Origin: Deinococcus sp. QL22
GTDB lineage: Bacteria > Deinococcota > Deinococci > Deinococcales > Deinococcaceae
Assembly: GCF_023370075.1 (NCBI RefSeq)
Contig: NZ_CP097149.1
Location: 62,001-126,000, forward strand
DNA length: 64,000 nucleotides
Reading direction: 5' to 3'
In this document: piece by piece, positions 1 through 11,968 of the stretch
Numbering within the stretch: the stretch's first letter is position 1
Layout of the letters: each line of letters starts with the position of its first letter
Translations under genes and position numbers: made by a program
Notes under the pieces: generated by a model
Databases searched by the model: none
What the model saw: the letters and a program-made list of their open reading frames with translations, nothing else
What the model was told of the DNA's origin: nothing

Positions 1-1
1 C

Positions 2-658
2 CGCGCCATCCTGAGGGTAAAAGGCGTGTTTAGCACAGGTAATTATCTGATCGACAGTGCCTACGCCTTTACCAATCTGGGCACGCTGCAAGCCCTGCAA
101 CAAACCCCCAATATCACGGGCTATCAGCTTCGGCTGCGCGACCCGGCCACCGCGCCCGCTGTCGGTTCGGCTATCACGCGCACGCTGCCCTACTCGGCGC
201 TGCCCTGGCAAAACCTGTATGGCACGCTACTCGACCAATTGGCGCTGCAAAAACGGGTCATCGCCTTCGTGGTGTTTCTGATCGTGATCGTCGCAGCCTT
301 TGGGATTGCCAATGTCCTGACACTGGCGGTGTTCGAGAAAACGCAGGAAATTGCCATTCTGCGGGCCATCGGAGCCACGCGAAAACTGATTACCCGCGTA
401 TTTGTCCTGGAAGGTCTGGTACTGGGATTTAGCGGTCTGGTGCTGGGGAACCTGCTGGGCCTCGCTATCAGCGCTTACTTTACGGTGCGGCCTTTTCAGC
501 TGCCAGGCGACCTGTATTTTATAACGGCGTTGCCTGTAGAAGTGCGCCTGACCGACCTGCTGTGGGTGAATGCGGTAGGTCTGGGCACCACGATGCTGGC
601 GGCCCTGATTCCGGCGCGGCGAGCCGCAAACGTCGAACCAGCGCGGATTATTCGCTGA
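2..658 (+). CDS. FtsX/MacB-type ABC transporter permease, 3' part only
   Basis: The reading frame is open from the first full codon of the window, so this is the C-terminal part of a longer gene whose start lies outside. It shows the typical end of a LolC/E- or MacB-like permease: an extracytoplasmic stretch, then three hydrophobic segments (about residues 88-110, 140-165 and 185-205), with the conserved cytoplasmic motif FEKTQEIAILRAIGATRK between the first two and a closing PARRAANVEPARIIR. Such permeases work with an ATPase of the MacB/LolD type in lipoprotein, peptide or drug export or in cell-division signalling; the substrate cannot be read from this fragment. The ATPase would be expected upstream. 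No gene follows closely on the same strand. Confidence 0.88.
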   Translation, partial: RAILRVKGVFSTGNYLIDSAYAFTNLGTLQALQQTPNITGYQLRLRDPATAPAVGSAITRTLPYSALPWQNLYGTLLDQLALQKRVIAFVVFLIVIVAAFGIANVLTLAVFEKTQEIAILRAIGATRKLITRVFVLEGLVLGFSGLVLGNLLGLAISAYFTVRPFQLPGDLYFITALPVEVRLTDLLWVNAVGLGTTMLAALIPARRAANVEPARIIR

Positions 659-797
659 AAATCTATCAAAAGTGACCTGTGCGTCAGGCTCCAGTTATCT
701 TCCTGACGGTGGCCTGAAGCACTATTAACGTTAAGGTCGGGGTTGCTCATGGGGCGTCAACCGGGGGCCACTAATCTGCTTCTCGGAGGTACCACCC

Positions 798-1823
798 ATG
801 AAAAAACTGTTGATGATTCCCGCCGCGTTGCTGCTGAGTATTGCCGCCGCCGCCCCCAAGATCAGCGCACAGAGCATTATCGTGAACCCCACGCAGCCTG
901 ACCTCAGCGTCAGCGTGCGCGTAGACAAGGATCAGAGCGGCAACGCCAGCCCCAACTACCGTGTGAACGAAGCGATCCGCATCAGCACCAGCGTCAACCG
1001 TGACGCTTACGTGTACCTCTTCAACATCGATTCCAGCGGCGACGTAACCCAGATTCTGCCCAACCGCATTTCGGGTAACGAAGCGTTGGTCAAGGCCAAC
1101 ACCACCCGCGTTTTCCCCGCTGCTGGCGACAACTTCACCTTCAGCGTTGACGGCCCCATCGGTCTGAACAAGGTTCTGGCACTCGCCAGCCTGACCCCCC
1201 TCGACCTGAACCAGATCAGCTCCTTCAAGACCCAGCAAGACCAGTTCGCAACGGTAGCCGCTAAGGGTCAAGACCGTTTGGCACAGGCGCTCAGCATCGT
1301 GGTCAACCCCTTGCCCCAGAACAGCTGGGTCAGCGACACCGCGTTCTTCAACGTCATCGGCCAGACGCCCATCCAGACCGGCAGCCTGTTCGTGGGCACC
1401 AACGTGTCGGGCAGCACCGTGATCCTGAACGGACAGAACCTCGGCACGGGCAACACCACCTTCAGCAACCTGCGCCCCGGCAGCTACCCTGTGCGTGTAC
1501 AGGCCCCCGGCTTCCGCGACTACACCACCACCGTCGCTATCCGTGCAGGCAGCACCACCAACCTGAACGTCGAGTTTGCTCAGGTCATCGCCCCCGCCCC
1601 CACGCCCGTCAACCAGTTCACCATCGCCATCCGCAGCAATGTCAACGGCGCGCTGGTCTTCGTGGATGGCCGTCAGGCAGGCACCATCCAGAACGGCGGC
1701 TTGAACGTGAGCGTGGCCCGTGGTGGACGTGAAATCGTCGTGATCGCCCCCGGTTACAACACCTTCATCAACACCTACAACGTGCAGCAAAACGGCCAGA
1801 TCACCATCAACCCTACCCGCTAA
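798..1823 (+). CDS. secreted DUF4384/PEGA-domain protein
   Basis: A 341-residue exported protein with a signal peptide ([19 protein letters not shown], cleavage near residue 25). Residues about 40-135 resemble DUF4384, with the typical '[21 protein letters not shown]' type of strand pattern, and two PEGA-like repeats follow at about 195-265 and 275-340 ('[14 protein letters not shown]', '[13 protein letters not shown]'). PEGA modules are beta-rich surface domains; the protein is probably attached to or part of the cell envelope. A strong ribosome site GGAGGT lies at 785-790, eight bases before ATG, so this gene is not leaderless. It is monocistronic and closed by a strong terminator. The exact role is unknown. 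Confidence 0.85.
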   Translation: MKKLLMIPAALLLSIAAAAPKISAQSIIVNPTQPDLSVSVRVDKDQSGNASPNYRVNEAIRISTSVNRDAYVYLFNIDSSGDVTQILPNRISGNEALVKANTTRVFPAAGDNFTFSVDGPIGLNKVLALASLTPLDLNQISSFKTQQDQFATVAAKGQDRLAQALSIVVNPLPQNSWVSDTAFFNVIGQTPIQTGSLFVGTNVSGSTVILNGQNLGTGNTTFSNLRPGSYPVRVQAPGFRDYTTTVAIRAGSTTNLNVEFAQVIAPAPTPVNQFTIAIRSNVNGALVFVDGRQAGTIQNGGLNVSVARGGREIVVIAPGYNTFINTYNVQQNGQITINPTR

Positions 1824-1837
1824 ATCCAGCGGTACAC

Positions 1838-1872
1838 AAAAAGCTCCTTGCCTTCGGGTGGGGGGCTTTTTT
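1838..1872 (+). terminator. rho-independent terminator of the PEGA gene
   Basis: A 15-bp stem (AAAAAGCTCCTTGCC pairing with GGTGGGGGGCTTTTT, with several G-T pairs) closes on a TTCG tetraloop and ends in a T tract. It begins 15 bases after the stop codon at 1823. Confidence 0.9.
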
Positions 1873-1994
1873 GTGGTGTGGGCGAGGGAAACCGCTTTCG
1901 TGTGACCTGGAACCTGTTCTCAGACCCTTCGATCCCTGACCCTTAGACAAAGCCCCTTAGACGCCTCTTCTCCGTCCGGCTGCCGCCCAGGCAC

Positions 1995-2573
1995 TCAAGG
2001 CTTCGGCCCCTGCGTCAGCAAATCGTGCAAAATCCGGGCCGTCATACCCCAGATGTCGTGGCCCTGCCAGGGATAGCGGTAGAGGGTCACAGGGGTTCCG
2101 TCTGGCAGAGTGCGAATTTCGCGCGATACGGTCAGGGCACGGAGTTCGGCCACTGTCGGCAAGAGAATCTGGGCCACTTCAGCAGTCGGCGTCAGGTCAA
2201 GCAGTGCCGGAACGCGGGCCAGCACGGGCGTCACGTGAAAGCCGACAGGCGTAAACACGTCGTCGAGTTCACCCAGGACTTCTGGCAGATGGGCGGCCAG
2301 GCCCACTTCCTCGTCGGCTTCTCGCAGGGCGGCCTGAATAGGCGTTTCGCCGGGTTCGAGACTGCCGCCCGGAAAAGCGATCTGGCCCTTATGGGTGGGC
2401 AATTCGGCAGAGCGCACCGTGAGCAGCACACGGGGGTCGGGTTCGCGGGTCAGGGCCACCAGCACGGCCGCGCGGCGGTACTGTGGCAACTCCAGCGGTT
2501 GCCGGCTGCGGCCCCCCAACCACACCGCCCAGGGGTCGTGCTGCAACGCATCCAGCGGATCGGGTCGGGTCAC
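1995..2573 (-). CDS. NUDIX hydrolase, CoA pyrophosphatase-like
   Basis: A 192-residue protein with a full Nudix box at about residues 69-91 (FPGG, then E in GETP, then READEEVGL), which supplies the Mg-binding glutamates for splitting nucleoside-diphosphate-X substrates. The N-terminus ([21 protein letters not shown]) and the length fit the CoA pyrophosphatase (NudL/YeaB) subgroup. The start overlaps the last codons of the upstream mazG gene by four bases, so the two are translationally coupled. The pairing of two housecleaning pyrophosphohydrolases suits an organism that clears damaged nucleotides after oxidative stress. The CoA preference is inferred from overall form only. Confidence 0.88.
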   Translation of the reverse strand: MTRPDPLDALQHDPWAVWLGGRSRQPLELPQYRRAAVLVALTREPDPRVLLTVRSAELPTHKGQIAFPGGSLEPGETPIQAALREADEEVGLAAHLPEVLGELDDVFTPVGFHVTPVLARVPALLDLTPTAEVAQILLPTVAELRALTVSREIRTLPDGTPVTLYRYPWQGHDIWGMTARILHDLLTQGPKP

Positions 2574-3280
2574 GCCGTGTCAGGTACGGCGTTGTCACGC
2601 ACAGTGTTGTTAGGCGCAGTGTTGTTAGGCGCAGTGTTGTCAGGTATAGGGTCAGGCAGCGCCGCCAACGCTGCGTGTGTGCGGGTACGCAGGGCCATTT
2701 CCGGGTCAATTCCCAGTCCACGCGCCCACGCCACCACTGCGGCCAACGCTTCGGCCACGCCTGCCTCGGTAGGGGGCGCAGTTTGAATGGCCGACACTGC
2801 CTCCACGCGTCCAGCGCCGTCAGCGGGCCTGGGGCGTCCGGCCAACTTCTGCGCCTGCGTTTCACGGGCCAGTGCGCCCAATGCGGCGGGCACCCGTTCG
2901 GCGGCACTGCGGGGTTTGCCCCCCTGTTCGGCGGTTTTGATGGCCTGCCAGTTGGTCACCACTTCTGCACTCGTGTCTGCCGTCACGTCGCCAAAAACAT
3001 GCGGATGACGGCGCACCAACTTGTCTACGATGCTGCGCTCCACGTCGCCGTAAGCAAAGGTGCCTTCTTCTTCGGCAATGACCGAGTGGAAGGCCACTTG
3101 CAGCAGCACGTCGCCCAACTCGCCCGCCAGCTCCAGGCGGTTGCCGGAAGCCACAGCGTCGGCGGCCTCGGCAGCTTCTTCCAGCAAGTAGGGCCGCAGC
3201 GTTTCGTGGGTCTGTTCCCTATCCCACGGGCAGCCGTCCGGGGCACGCAAGCGGCGCATGATGTCCAGCAATTCCTGCAT
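2570..3280 (-). CDS. mazG: MazG nucleoside triphosphate pyrophosphohydrolase
   Basis: A 236-residue MazG-family enzyme that hydrolyses NTPs or non-canonical dNTPs to NMP and pyrophosphate. The metal-binding set is visible: EE at 34-35, E38, then E54 and D57 in GELGDVLLQ. It is shorter than two-domain E. coli MazG (about 260) and has a single clear catalytic domain plus a variable tail. The tail is low-complexity ([14 protein letters not shown]) and is encoded by a 15-bp tandem repeat. The start ATG has a TAAACT -10 box ending five bases upstream (3286-3291 on the minus strand), so the mRNA should be leaderless. Followed by the NUDIX gene with a four-base overlap. Confidence 0.9.
   Translation of the reverse strand: MQELLDIMRRLRAPDGCPWDREQTHETLRPYLLEEAAEAADAVASGNRLELAGELGDVLLQVAFHSVIAEEEGTFAYGDVERSIVDKLVRRHPHVFGDVTADTSAEVVTNWQAIKTAEQGGKPRSAAERVPAALGALARETQAQKLAGRPRPADGAGRVEAVSAIQTAPPTEAGVAEALAAVVAWARGLGIDPEMALRTRTHAALAALPDPIPDNTAPNNTAPNNTVRDNAVPDTA
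2592..2651 (-). repeat. four 15-bp tandem units in the 3' end of mazG
   Basis: Plus-strand units start at 2592, 2607, 2622 and 2637. The two central ones are identical (TTGTTAGGCGCAGTG); the outer ones have diverged. Each unit encodes five residues (NNTAP type), so unit gain or loss changes protein length without a frameshift. Confidence 0.8.
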
Positions 3281-3484
3281 GGCCTAGTTTAGCCCGCCCA
3301 ACGCCAGCGGCAAAGGTGAGGAAAAATATGAATCAGGCGTCTGTTGGTGACTGCTGCTTTGAGCTGTATCAAACGCAACTTTCTGGCAGGTTGACCCCTT
3401 TTTTTCGCCCGAGCCTGATGCGCCCGGCCCCCACCCTCACGCCCAGTTCACAGTGAGTCAGACAAGCTGTGATGAAGTGAGGGC

Positions 3485-3955
3485 ATGAAGACCCCGATTT
3501 TGTCCCGCACCCTCCTGGCCGCCCTGACGTTGGGAACGGCCAGTGCAGTGACGCCCGTTTCCGCCCCGACCTGGAGCAATACCGGACTGTCATCGGCCAC
3601 CTACGTGATCCTGGAACCCCGCGTAGAAGGCAACATCAACCTGGTGGGAGCCGACCAGCGCAAGAGCATTTTAGAAGCCATGAAACGCGACTCGGCAGGC
3701 GCAATCAGCCGCCGCTACCCCGCCGCCAAGATCGCCACCGACGCGGCCACCCCCGGCGCAATTCGCGTCACGCCCACCTTTATTGCTCCCCGGAGCCTCG
3801 TGCCCTGGGCCAAACTCGGCGGGCGCCTAGACTTCGAACTGCCGAACGGCCAAAAAATGTCGGCACGCGAAGATTTTGGCATTAGTATCTTGTTGCAAAA
3901 ACGCTCGGAATTCGTGAACTACATGTACGACACAGTTGCTAAGCAGTTGCCCTGA
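3485..3955 (+). CDS. exported protein of unknown function
   Basis: A 156-residue protein with a likely signal peptide (basic start, hydrophobic residues 8-20, then ASAVTPVSA). The mature part is soluble, with a 'YVILEPRVEGNINLV' strand, an acidic-basic helix (SILEAMKRDSAGAISRRYP) and 'DFELPNGQKMSAREDFGISILLQ'. I do not recognise a family. The layout loosely recalls small secreted lipoprotein-like DUF4136/YajG folds, but no lipobox is present. Upstream lies TCACAG...CTGTGA (3448-3472), an imperfect inverted repeat close to the start that could be an operator. No partner gene is adjacent on the same strand before the SDR gene 112 bases on. Confidence 0.7.
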   Translation: MKTPILSRTLLAALTLGTASAVTPVSAPTWSNTGLSSATYVILEPRVEGNINLVGADQRKSILEAMKRDSAGAISRRYPAAKIATDAATPGAIRVTPTFIAPRSLVPWAKLGGRLDFELPNGQKMSAREDFGISILLQKRSEFVNYMYDTVAKQLP

Positions 3956-4067
3956 GCGGTGAATTAATGGCCATACGTAGGACACTATCTCTAGTGCTGC
4001 CAACCTCTTTAACACTGCTTTAGGTCAATTGTTCAGACTCCCACGCCCAGCGTGTTAGCGTTCCGAC

Positions 4068-4796
4068 ATGACCCAAACCCCCAGTCCTCAATCCAATTTT
4101 CAAAAGAGCGCCTTCATTACAGGAGCCAGCAAAGGCATTGGTCTGGCGGTGGCGCACGCTTTGGCCGCGCAAGGCTACGGCGTCACCCTGACCAGCCGCA
4201 AGGCCGATGAAGTGGAAGCTGCCGCCGCCACTGTCGGCTCTGGCGCACGTGGCGTGGTGTGTGACGTCAAAGACCCCGCCGCCCTCGTGCGTGAAATAGA
4301 GGCGCATGTGGCGGCGTTTGGCGGCCTGGACGTGCTGTTCGTGAATGCAGGCGTAGGCCACTTTGGCAACATTGCCGACCTGAGCATCGAAGAGTGGCAG
4401 GACGTGATCGACACCAATCTCAGCGGCGCGTTCTATACTATCAAGGCAGGAATTCCGGCCCTGAAGGTGCGCGGCGGCTACATATTTACGCTGTCCAGCC
4501 TGGCAGGCAAAAACCCCTTCGCAGGCGGTGGAGCCTACAATGCCAGCAAATTCGGCCTGAACGGGCTGTCGGAAGTGCTGACGCTGGATTTGCGCGAACA
4601 CGGCATCAAGGTGACGCAGATCATGCCCGGCAGCGTCGCCACGCATTTTGCAGGCCATACCCCCGACGACCAGAAAGACGCCTGGAAAATCCAGCCCGAA
4701 GACATTGCACAGCTCACGGTTGACCTGCTGAACATGCCCGTGCGCACGCTGCCCAGCAAAGTCGAAGTGCGCCCCAGCCGTCCGCCCAAGAAGTAA
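4068..4796 (+). CDS. short-chain dehydrogenase/reductase (SDR)
   Basis: A 242-residue classical SDR: the NAD(P)-binding TGASKGIG sits at residues 18-25, NAG near 95, catalytic Ser144, Tyr157 and Lys161 (YNASK). SDRs of this size oxidise or reduce alcohol/ketone groups; the sequence resembles general 'FabG-like' oxidoreductases but the substrate cannot be told. A basic residue at position 22 after TGAS suggests NADP preference (inference). A TAGCGT box ends six bases before ATG, which fits the leaderless promoter pattern of this genome. It is monocistronic, with its own terminator. Confidence 0.9.
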   Translation: MTQTPSPQSNFQKSAFITGASKGIGLAVAHALAAQGYGVTLTSRKADEVEAAAATVGSGARGVVCDVKDPAALVREIEAHVAAFGGLDVLFVNAGVGHFGNIADLSIEEWQDVIDTNLSGAFYTIKAGIPALKVRGGYIFTLSSLAGKNPFAGGGAYNASKFGLNGLSEVLTLDLREHGIKVTQIMPGSVATHFAGHTPDDQKDAWKIQPEDIAQLTVDLLNMPVRTLPSKVEVRPSRPPKK

Positions 4797-4809
4797 GCCT
4801 CCCACTTTA

Positions 4810-4858
4810 CCCGCTCTGCACCGGAACCGATTGGCCCGGCACAGAGCGGGCTTTTTGT
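4810..4858 (+). terminator. terminator after the SDR gene
   Basis: CCCGCTCTGCACCGG pairs with CCGGCACAGAGCGGG (small mismatch in the middle) and is followed by CTTTTTGTT. Confidence 0.88.
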
Positions 4859-4993
4859 TCAAATTCCGTCTTTGCTTCGATCAGATAAAATCCCCTCAGC
4901 CTGGGAATAAAAGCGCAGATTGCGCAGCCACTCCGTCTTTTCCACTCCCCAGCGACCCCTCACCGCCTACCCCACCGGAATTCATGTTGGCCC

Positions 4994-5002
4994 TGCTAGA
5001 AT
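4994..5002 (+). promoter_or_regulatory. extended -10 promoter of smpB
   Basis: TGCTAGAAT is a full extended -10 box. Transcription would start around 5009-5010, exactly at a GTG codon in the smpB frame, and the last two bases of the box are the first two of the ATG at 5001. The box therefore argues for a leaderless GTG start at 5010. Confidence 0.6.
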
Positions 5003-5432
5003 GCCCGGCGTGTACACGAATCGCCGCGCTCATTACGAATACGAGTTGCTGGAGCGCTTCGAGGCGGGCATCAGTCTGACCGGAAGCGAGGTCAAAAGCA
5101 TCAGGGCGGGCGGAGTAGATTTCCGCGACGCCTTTGCTCGCCTGACCCTTGGAAATGTAGAACTGGAAGGGCTGTACATTCCGGTATACACGCAGGCGAC
5201 CTACAACAACCACGAACCCCGCCGTACCCGCCGCCTGCTGCTGCACCGCCAGGAAATCATGAAACTCAAAAAGCAGCTGGAGCAAAAAGGCCTGACGCTG
5301 GTACCGACGCGCCTGTACGCCAAAGGCCGGGTCTTTAAGGTCGAACTGGCGCTGGCACGCGGCAAACAGCTGCACGACAAGCGGCGCGCCGAGGCCGAAA
5401 AGACAGTGCGCCGGGAACTGCGGAGCCTGTGA
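5001..5432 (+). CDS. smpB: SsrA-binding protein SmpB
   Basis: SmpB binds tmRNA and brings it to stalled ribosomes for trans-translation. The protein matches the family along its full length: NRRAHYEYELLERFEAGI, then LTGSEVKSIR, the YNNHEPRRTRRLLLH stretch, and a basic C-terminal tail (RGKQLHDKRRAEAEKTVRREL) that enters the mRNA channel. The ATG at 5001 gives 143 residues and lines up with Thermus SmpB. An extended -10 box overlapping this ATG makes GTG at 5010 (140 residues) a strong alternative. A longer frame upstream of 5001 is not supported by the family. The stop overlaps the start of the amidase-like gene (GTGA). Confidence 0.95.
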   Translation: MPGVYTNRRAHYEYELLERFEAGISLTGSEVKSIRAGGVDFRDAFARLTLGNVELEGLYIPVYTQATYNNHEPRRTRRLLLHRQEIMKLKKQLEQKGLTLVPTRLYAKGRVFKVELALARGKQLHDKRRAEAEKTVRRELRSL

Positions 5433-6820
5433 GCCCTTCTATTGTCCCGAAGCGTTGGCGGCCCTTGTTGCTGTCGGCGGCTCTCCTTTGTGCAGGCATC
5501 GCAGGGGCGCAGGTGGCCCTCACGCGGCTGAATCTGGCTGGAGCACAGGTACAGAGCATCGGGCTGTACGGCGCCGAATATGCCAGCCGCGAAGTGCTGA
5601 GCCGCCTGCTGAACATCGAACAGGACGGCAGCATCGTGCGGGTGGAAGGCTACGGCCATACGTTGCTGCTGCCTATAGACGAGGACAACCAGCGGGCCAC
5701 CACCGCCTTCAATACCGTACAACTGGACACCGAACGGGTCACGGGGCGCACGGCAACCCTGGTCAACGGAAACCTGTATCTGCCGCTGGACACGCTGGCA
5801 AGGGGACTGGGGGCCAGTTACGAACTCGGCAACTTCCGGGTAGCCGCTCCCAATTTGCAGGGGGTCAGCAGCCGCGCCGGGAAGGATTCAGACCGCCTGG
5901 TGCTTGACCTGACGCGCGACGTGGCCTTTAAGGACGAACTGCGCGGCACCACCGTGCAAATCACGCTGAGTGGACTAAAAGGAGAGGCGAGGCGCTACAC
6001 CACACGGGGCGCGTTCATCCCCAACGCCGAAGTCAAAGCTCAGGGCAACAATCTGGTGCTGAGTTTTCCCTTGCCCTCCGGCAGCGGCTACCGCGTGTAC
6101 CGCGTGGTCAGGCCCGGCGGGGCAAGGGTCGTTATCGACGCCGGGCCGGGTATTCCCCGGAATACGGTGGCCCTGCTTGACCGGATTTCGCGGCCCCTGA
6201 TCGTGCTCGACCCCGCCCGTGTAGACGGCCTGGGCCGCGACGTGACGCTGGATGTGGCCCGCCGCGCCGCCGAATTGCTGGCAAAGGCAGGCTGGCAAGT
6301 GAAGTTGACGCGTGAAGCTGGCAGCGCCCTTGGCCTGAATGAAAAGCTGACGCTGGCCCGCCAGAGCGACGTGTTTCTGGCCCTCGATCTGGGACGTTTT
6401 CCCGGTACAGGGCGCGGCGGCGTGACCGTATACGAGCAGACGGGGCGGGCCAGCACCCAAATCGTGAATACCTTGCGGGCCGGAACCACGCCGCCGTATG
6501 GAACGCTGGTCGTGGGCGGTTCGGGCGGCAGCCGACGGCTCAGCGAACTCCTGCGCGGCGAACTGCGCGGCGGCGGCGTCACTGCCAAACAAGACAGCGT
6601 GTCGCGCATGCTGACGCTGGGTGAGGCTCCGCAGGCCGCCCTGCTGCTGGAACTCGGCTGGACAGGCAACGCCGCCGACCGTGCCAACCTGGGCACCGAA
6701 GCCCGCTTGCAGGCGATGGGTGTGGCGCTTGCCCGCAGCGTGGCAACCTACCTGACGGCCCGGGCCAACAATGCCAGTCAGTTGGGCGCGGCAGCTTCAA
6801 CACAGGGAGCGGCCCAGTGA
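5429..6820 (+). CDS. degenerate N-acetylmuramoyl-L-alanine amidase (Amidase_3 fold)
   Basis: A 463-residue exported protein: signal peptide (to about residue 28, AGAQ), an N-terminal beta-rich part with copper-amine-oxidase-N/AMIN-like repeats (about 30-240), and an Amidase_3 fold (about 255-450). In active LytC/AmiC enzymes the zinc ligands are His in DPGHGG, Glu before the next helix, and His in SIHAN. Here these places read DPARVDG (261-267), GRDVTL (269-274) and LALDLGRF (317-324), so all three ligands appear lost, while the catalytic-Glu region LLLELGWTGN (Glu408) is kept. It is probably a peptidoglycan-binding or regulatory pseudoenzyme. GTG start; overlaps smpB and the GerMN gene by four bases each. 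Confidence 0.82.
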   Translation: MSPSIVPKRWRPLLLSAALLCAGIAGAQVALTRLNLAGAQVQSIGLYGAEYASREVLSRLLNIEQDGSIVRVEGYGHTLLLPIDEDNQRATTAFNTVQLDTERVTGRTATLVNGNLYLPLDTLARGLGASYELGNFRVAAPNLQGVSSRAGKDSDRLVLDLTRDVAFKDELRGTTVQITLSGLKGEARRYTTRGAFIPNAEVKAQGNNLVLSFPLPSGSGYRVYRVVRPGGARVVIDAGPGIPRNTVALLDRISRPLIVLDPARVDGLGRDVTLDVARRAAELLAKAGWQVKLTREAGSALGLNEKLTLARQSDVFLALDLGRFPGTGRGGVTVYEQTGRASTQIVNTLRAGTTPPYGTLVVGGSGGSRRLSELLRGELRGGGVTAKQDSVSRMLTLGEAPQAALLLELGWTGNAADRANLGTEARLQAMGVALARSVATYLTARANNASQLGAAASTQGAAQ

Positions 6821-7368
6821 ACGCCATCAAACGTCTGTTTTCTCTGTTCAATGTGGTGACGTTGCTGCTGCTGGCGGCGGCTTATATGGCCTACCAAACG
6901 GTACAGAAGCCGCCCGCCAAGCCCGACGCGCCGAAATTGCAATTGGCCCAGCAGCGCGACGTGAAAGTCAAGGTGTACTACAGCGACGCGCAGGTGCAGA
7001 ACATGAAGGCCGAGACCCGCACCGTCATCGTCACGCAGGAAAATCCCGGCGCACTGGCGCAGGCGGCGCTGAACGTGTGGGCCAGCGGGCCGAGCGCGGC
7101 AGGCAACCTGGCTGTGGTTCCCAAAGGCACGGCGGCTCCCCGCGTCTATATTCGCGGCGCTCATTATTTCGTAGACCTGCCCAGCGCCTACCAAAACCTG
7201 AAGTACGGCAGCAGCGGCGAACGCATTTTGCTCTGCACCATGACCCGCACTCTGCTGGAGACACGGGGCGAGGACGTGACCTTTTTGGTGAATGGTCAGG
7301 ACGTGGACACGCTGGGCCACCTCGATCTGCGTGAGGCGTTCACGCGGCAGGACTGCGCGGATCAGTAA
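6817..7368 (+). CDS. membrane-anchored GerMN-domain protein
   Basis: A 183-residue protein with an N-terminal membrane anchor (about residues 8-25) and a GerMN domain (about 48-175; 'VKVYYSDAQVQNMKAETR', 'ALNVWASGPSA', 'VYIRGAHYFVDLPSAYQNL', 'FLVNGQDVDTLGHLDL'). GerMN domains occur in spore-germination GerM and in LpqB and seem to act at the cell wall in non-sporulating bacteria. It starts with GTG inside the stop of the amidase-like gene, so smpB, amidase and GerMN form one coupled operon. A GerMN domain next to an amidase fold recurs in several phyla and points to a shared peptidoglycan role (inference). Confidence 0.85.
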   Translation: MNAIKRLFSLFNVVTLLLLAAAYMAYQTVQKPPAKPDAPKLQLAQQRDVKVKVYYSDAQVQNMKAETRTVIVTQENPGALAQAALNVWASGPSAAGNLAVVPKGTAAPRVYIRGAHYFVDLPSAYQNLKYGSSGERILLCTMTRTLLETRGEDVTFLVNGQDVDTLGHLDLREAFTRQDCADQ

Positions 7369-7484
7369 GAATTGGCTGTGGGGCTTAAGTTCTGATAGGC
7401 ACAAGGCTTGTCCTTAACCGTCCTTCCACCCTTAGCCTGACGCCCCAAACCCCCCATCCCACGCGCCTCCCACCACCCTCACCG

Positions 7485-10817
<3,333 letters not shown>

Positions 10818-10871
10818 AATGTTGGCTGTAGGCAACAAGGAGGCGGCTTCAAAGTCATGTGGCTGACTGCA

Positions 10872-10900
10872 CCCACCCCAATTGGCCCACCCCCAATTGG
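10872..10900. repeat. adjacent near-identical direct repeats
   Basis: CCCACCCCAATTGG (10872-10885) is followed directly by CCCACCCCCAATTGG (10886-10900). It lies between smc and a small hypothetical gene. Its core CCAATTGG is a palindrome, so this could be a double binding site. Confidence 0.6.
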
Positions 10901-10952
10901 ATTAAGCCACTTGCAGTAGGGCGGCGGCCCCGGCCATGTGCCATGCTGCGTC

Positions 10953-11336
10953 ATGAAGACCCATACCCCCCAGCAAGCCGTCACCGAATTCCTGACGCTC
11001 TGGCAGGCCGGGGCGTACAACGAAATGTCGCGCCTGCTGCCCAAGCAGGGCACGCCGCTGAAAAAACAACCGGTGGGCCAGGTGCGCCAGACCTACCGCG
11101 TGCGAACCTTGCAGACCTTTGTGGTACTGGCCGCCGCCGACACCGACCCAGCCGCCGCGAATGTGGATGTGCAACTGGTCTACGCCGAAGCGGGCGAACT
11201 GCATTTCAAACGTTGGAGATTTCGGATGGTTCATTTTGGCAAGGGCGAGCAACCAATACCGCGTAACAGGGCGCAGGGCCGTTGGAAGCCCCAAGCCACG
11301 TACTTGCTGCCCGACCCGCCTGCTTTACGGGCGTAA
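10953..11336 (+). CDS. hypothetical protein, NTF2/DUF4864-like size
   Basis: A 127-residue soluble protein (MKTHTPQQAVTEFLTLWQAG...). The opening pattern, a helix with 'AVTEFLTLWQAGAYNEMSRLL' followed by beta strands ending in a hydrophobic 'RFRMVHFG', is what one sees in NTF2/SnoaL-like small folds, but no family can be named with confidence. The ATG at 10953 is chosen because TGCCATGCT, an extended -10-like box, ends five bases upstream; an in-frame ATG at 10938 would lie inside the promoter. It stands alone between smc and the convergent DUF423 gene. Confidence 0.6.
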   Translation: MKTHTPQQAVTEFLTLWQAGAYNEMSRLLPKQGTPLKKQPVGQVRQTYRVRTLQTFVVLAAADTDPAAANVDVQLVYAEAGELHFKRWRFRMVHFGKGEQPIPRNRAQGRWKPQATYLLPDPPALRA

Positions 11337-11494
11337 CGGCAGGAAACAGGTCTGAGCCTTTCGGCGCAATTTATTTAGAAAACTGGAACTGGCGTCCTTG
11401 TGGGCGTCAGTTCTACTCTCCATCCCCACGCCGGATTCAAGCTCGGCGGCAGTCAGAGAAAGCAGCCACGCTTTTCCCACCCAGCACTCGGCAG

Positions 11495-11914
11495 TTACGC
11501 TGGGCCTCTCCCCGCTTCTAGGGCCGCCACCACAAACCCCGCGATCAGCAACGCTCCGCCAATCGGGGTTATAGCCCCCAGCTAACGCTGTCCGGTCAGT
11601 GCCAGCACGTACACAGTGCCACTAAAGATAACGGCTCCGGCCAGCAGCAGCGCGGGCGCACGCCGGAGCCGCAACTGAATGTCACCTGACTGCGACCCCA
11701 GCGCGATCAGGGCCAGGGCCGCGTACATCTGGTAACGCACACCTGTTTCGAAGTTGGCGAGCATGGCCGAGTCTAAACGTGCCTTGAGTGCGTGTGCGCC
11801 GAACGCGCCGAGGGCCACGCCCAGTGCGGCCAGCAGCAAACCAGTCAAGAGTGCGTCTATGCGCGAAGAACCGACAGTGGGAGTGTCCATACGTGGAGAG
11901 CGTGGGGCTGACAT
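11495..11914 (-). pseudogene. DUF423 membrane protein interrupted by an in-frame amber codon
   Basis: Small four-helix membrane protein of the DUF423/YgdD family: 'LLLAALGVALGAFGAHALKARLD' region, then 'NFETGVRYQMYAALALIALG', then 'GAVIFSGTVYVLALTGQR'. A TAG stop (11584-11582) follows QR, yet the frame continues with the conserved family ending LGAITPIGGALLIAGF and VVAAL to a TAA at 11497-11495. The expected fourth helix is thus coded but cut off by one amber codon, consistent with a nonsense mutation or a sequencing error. The ATG at 11914 has a TACTTT box ending six bases upstream (leaderless); ATG at 11890 is an alternative. Without read-through the product ends at 11582. Confidence 0.75.
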
Positions 11915-11968
11915 GGTTCCAAAGTAGCGGGAAAAAGTCTGGCAGCGTGTCCCATTTTCGGGCCAGAG

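Noticed and set aside
771..1790. Long minus-strand ORF (339 codons) antisense to the PEGA gene
   Set aside because: Val/Gly/Asp-rich shadow of a high-GC gene; the plus strand has a signal peptide, ribosome site and terminator.
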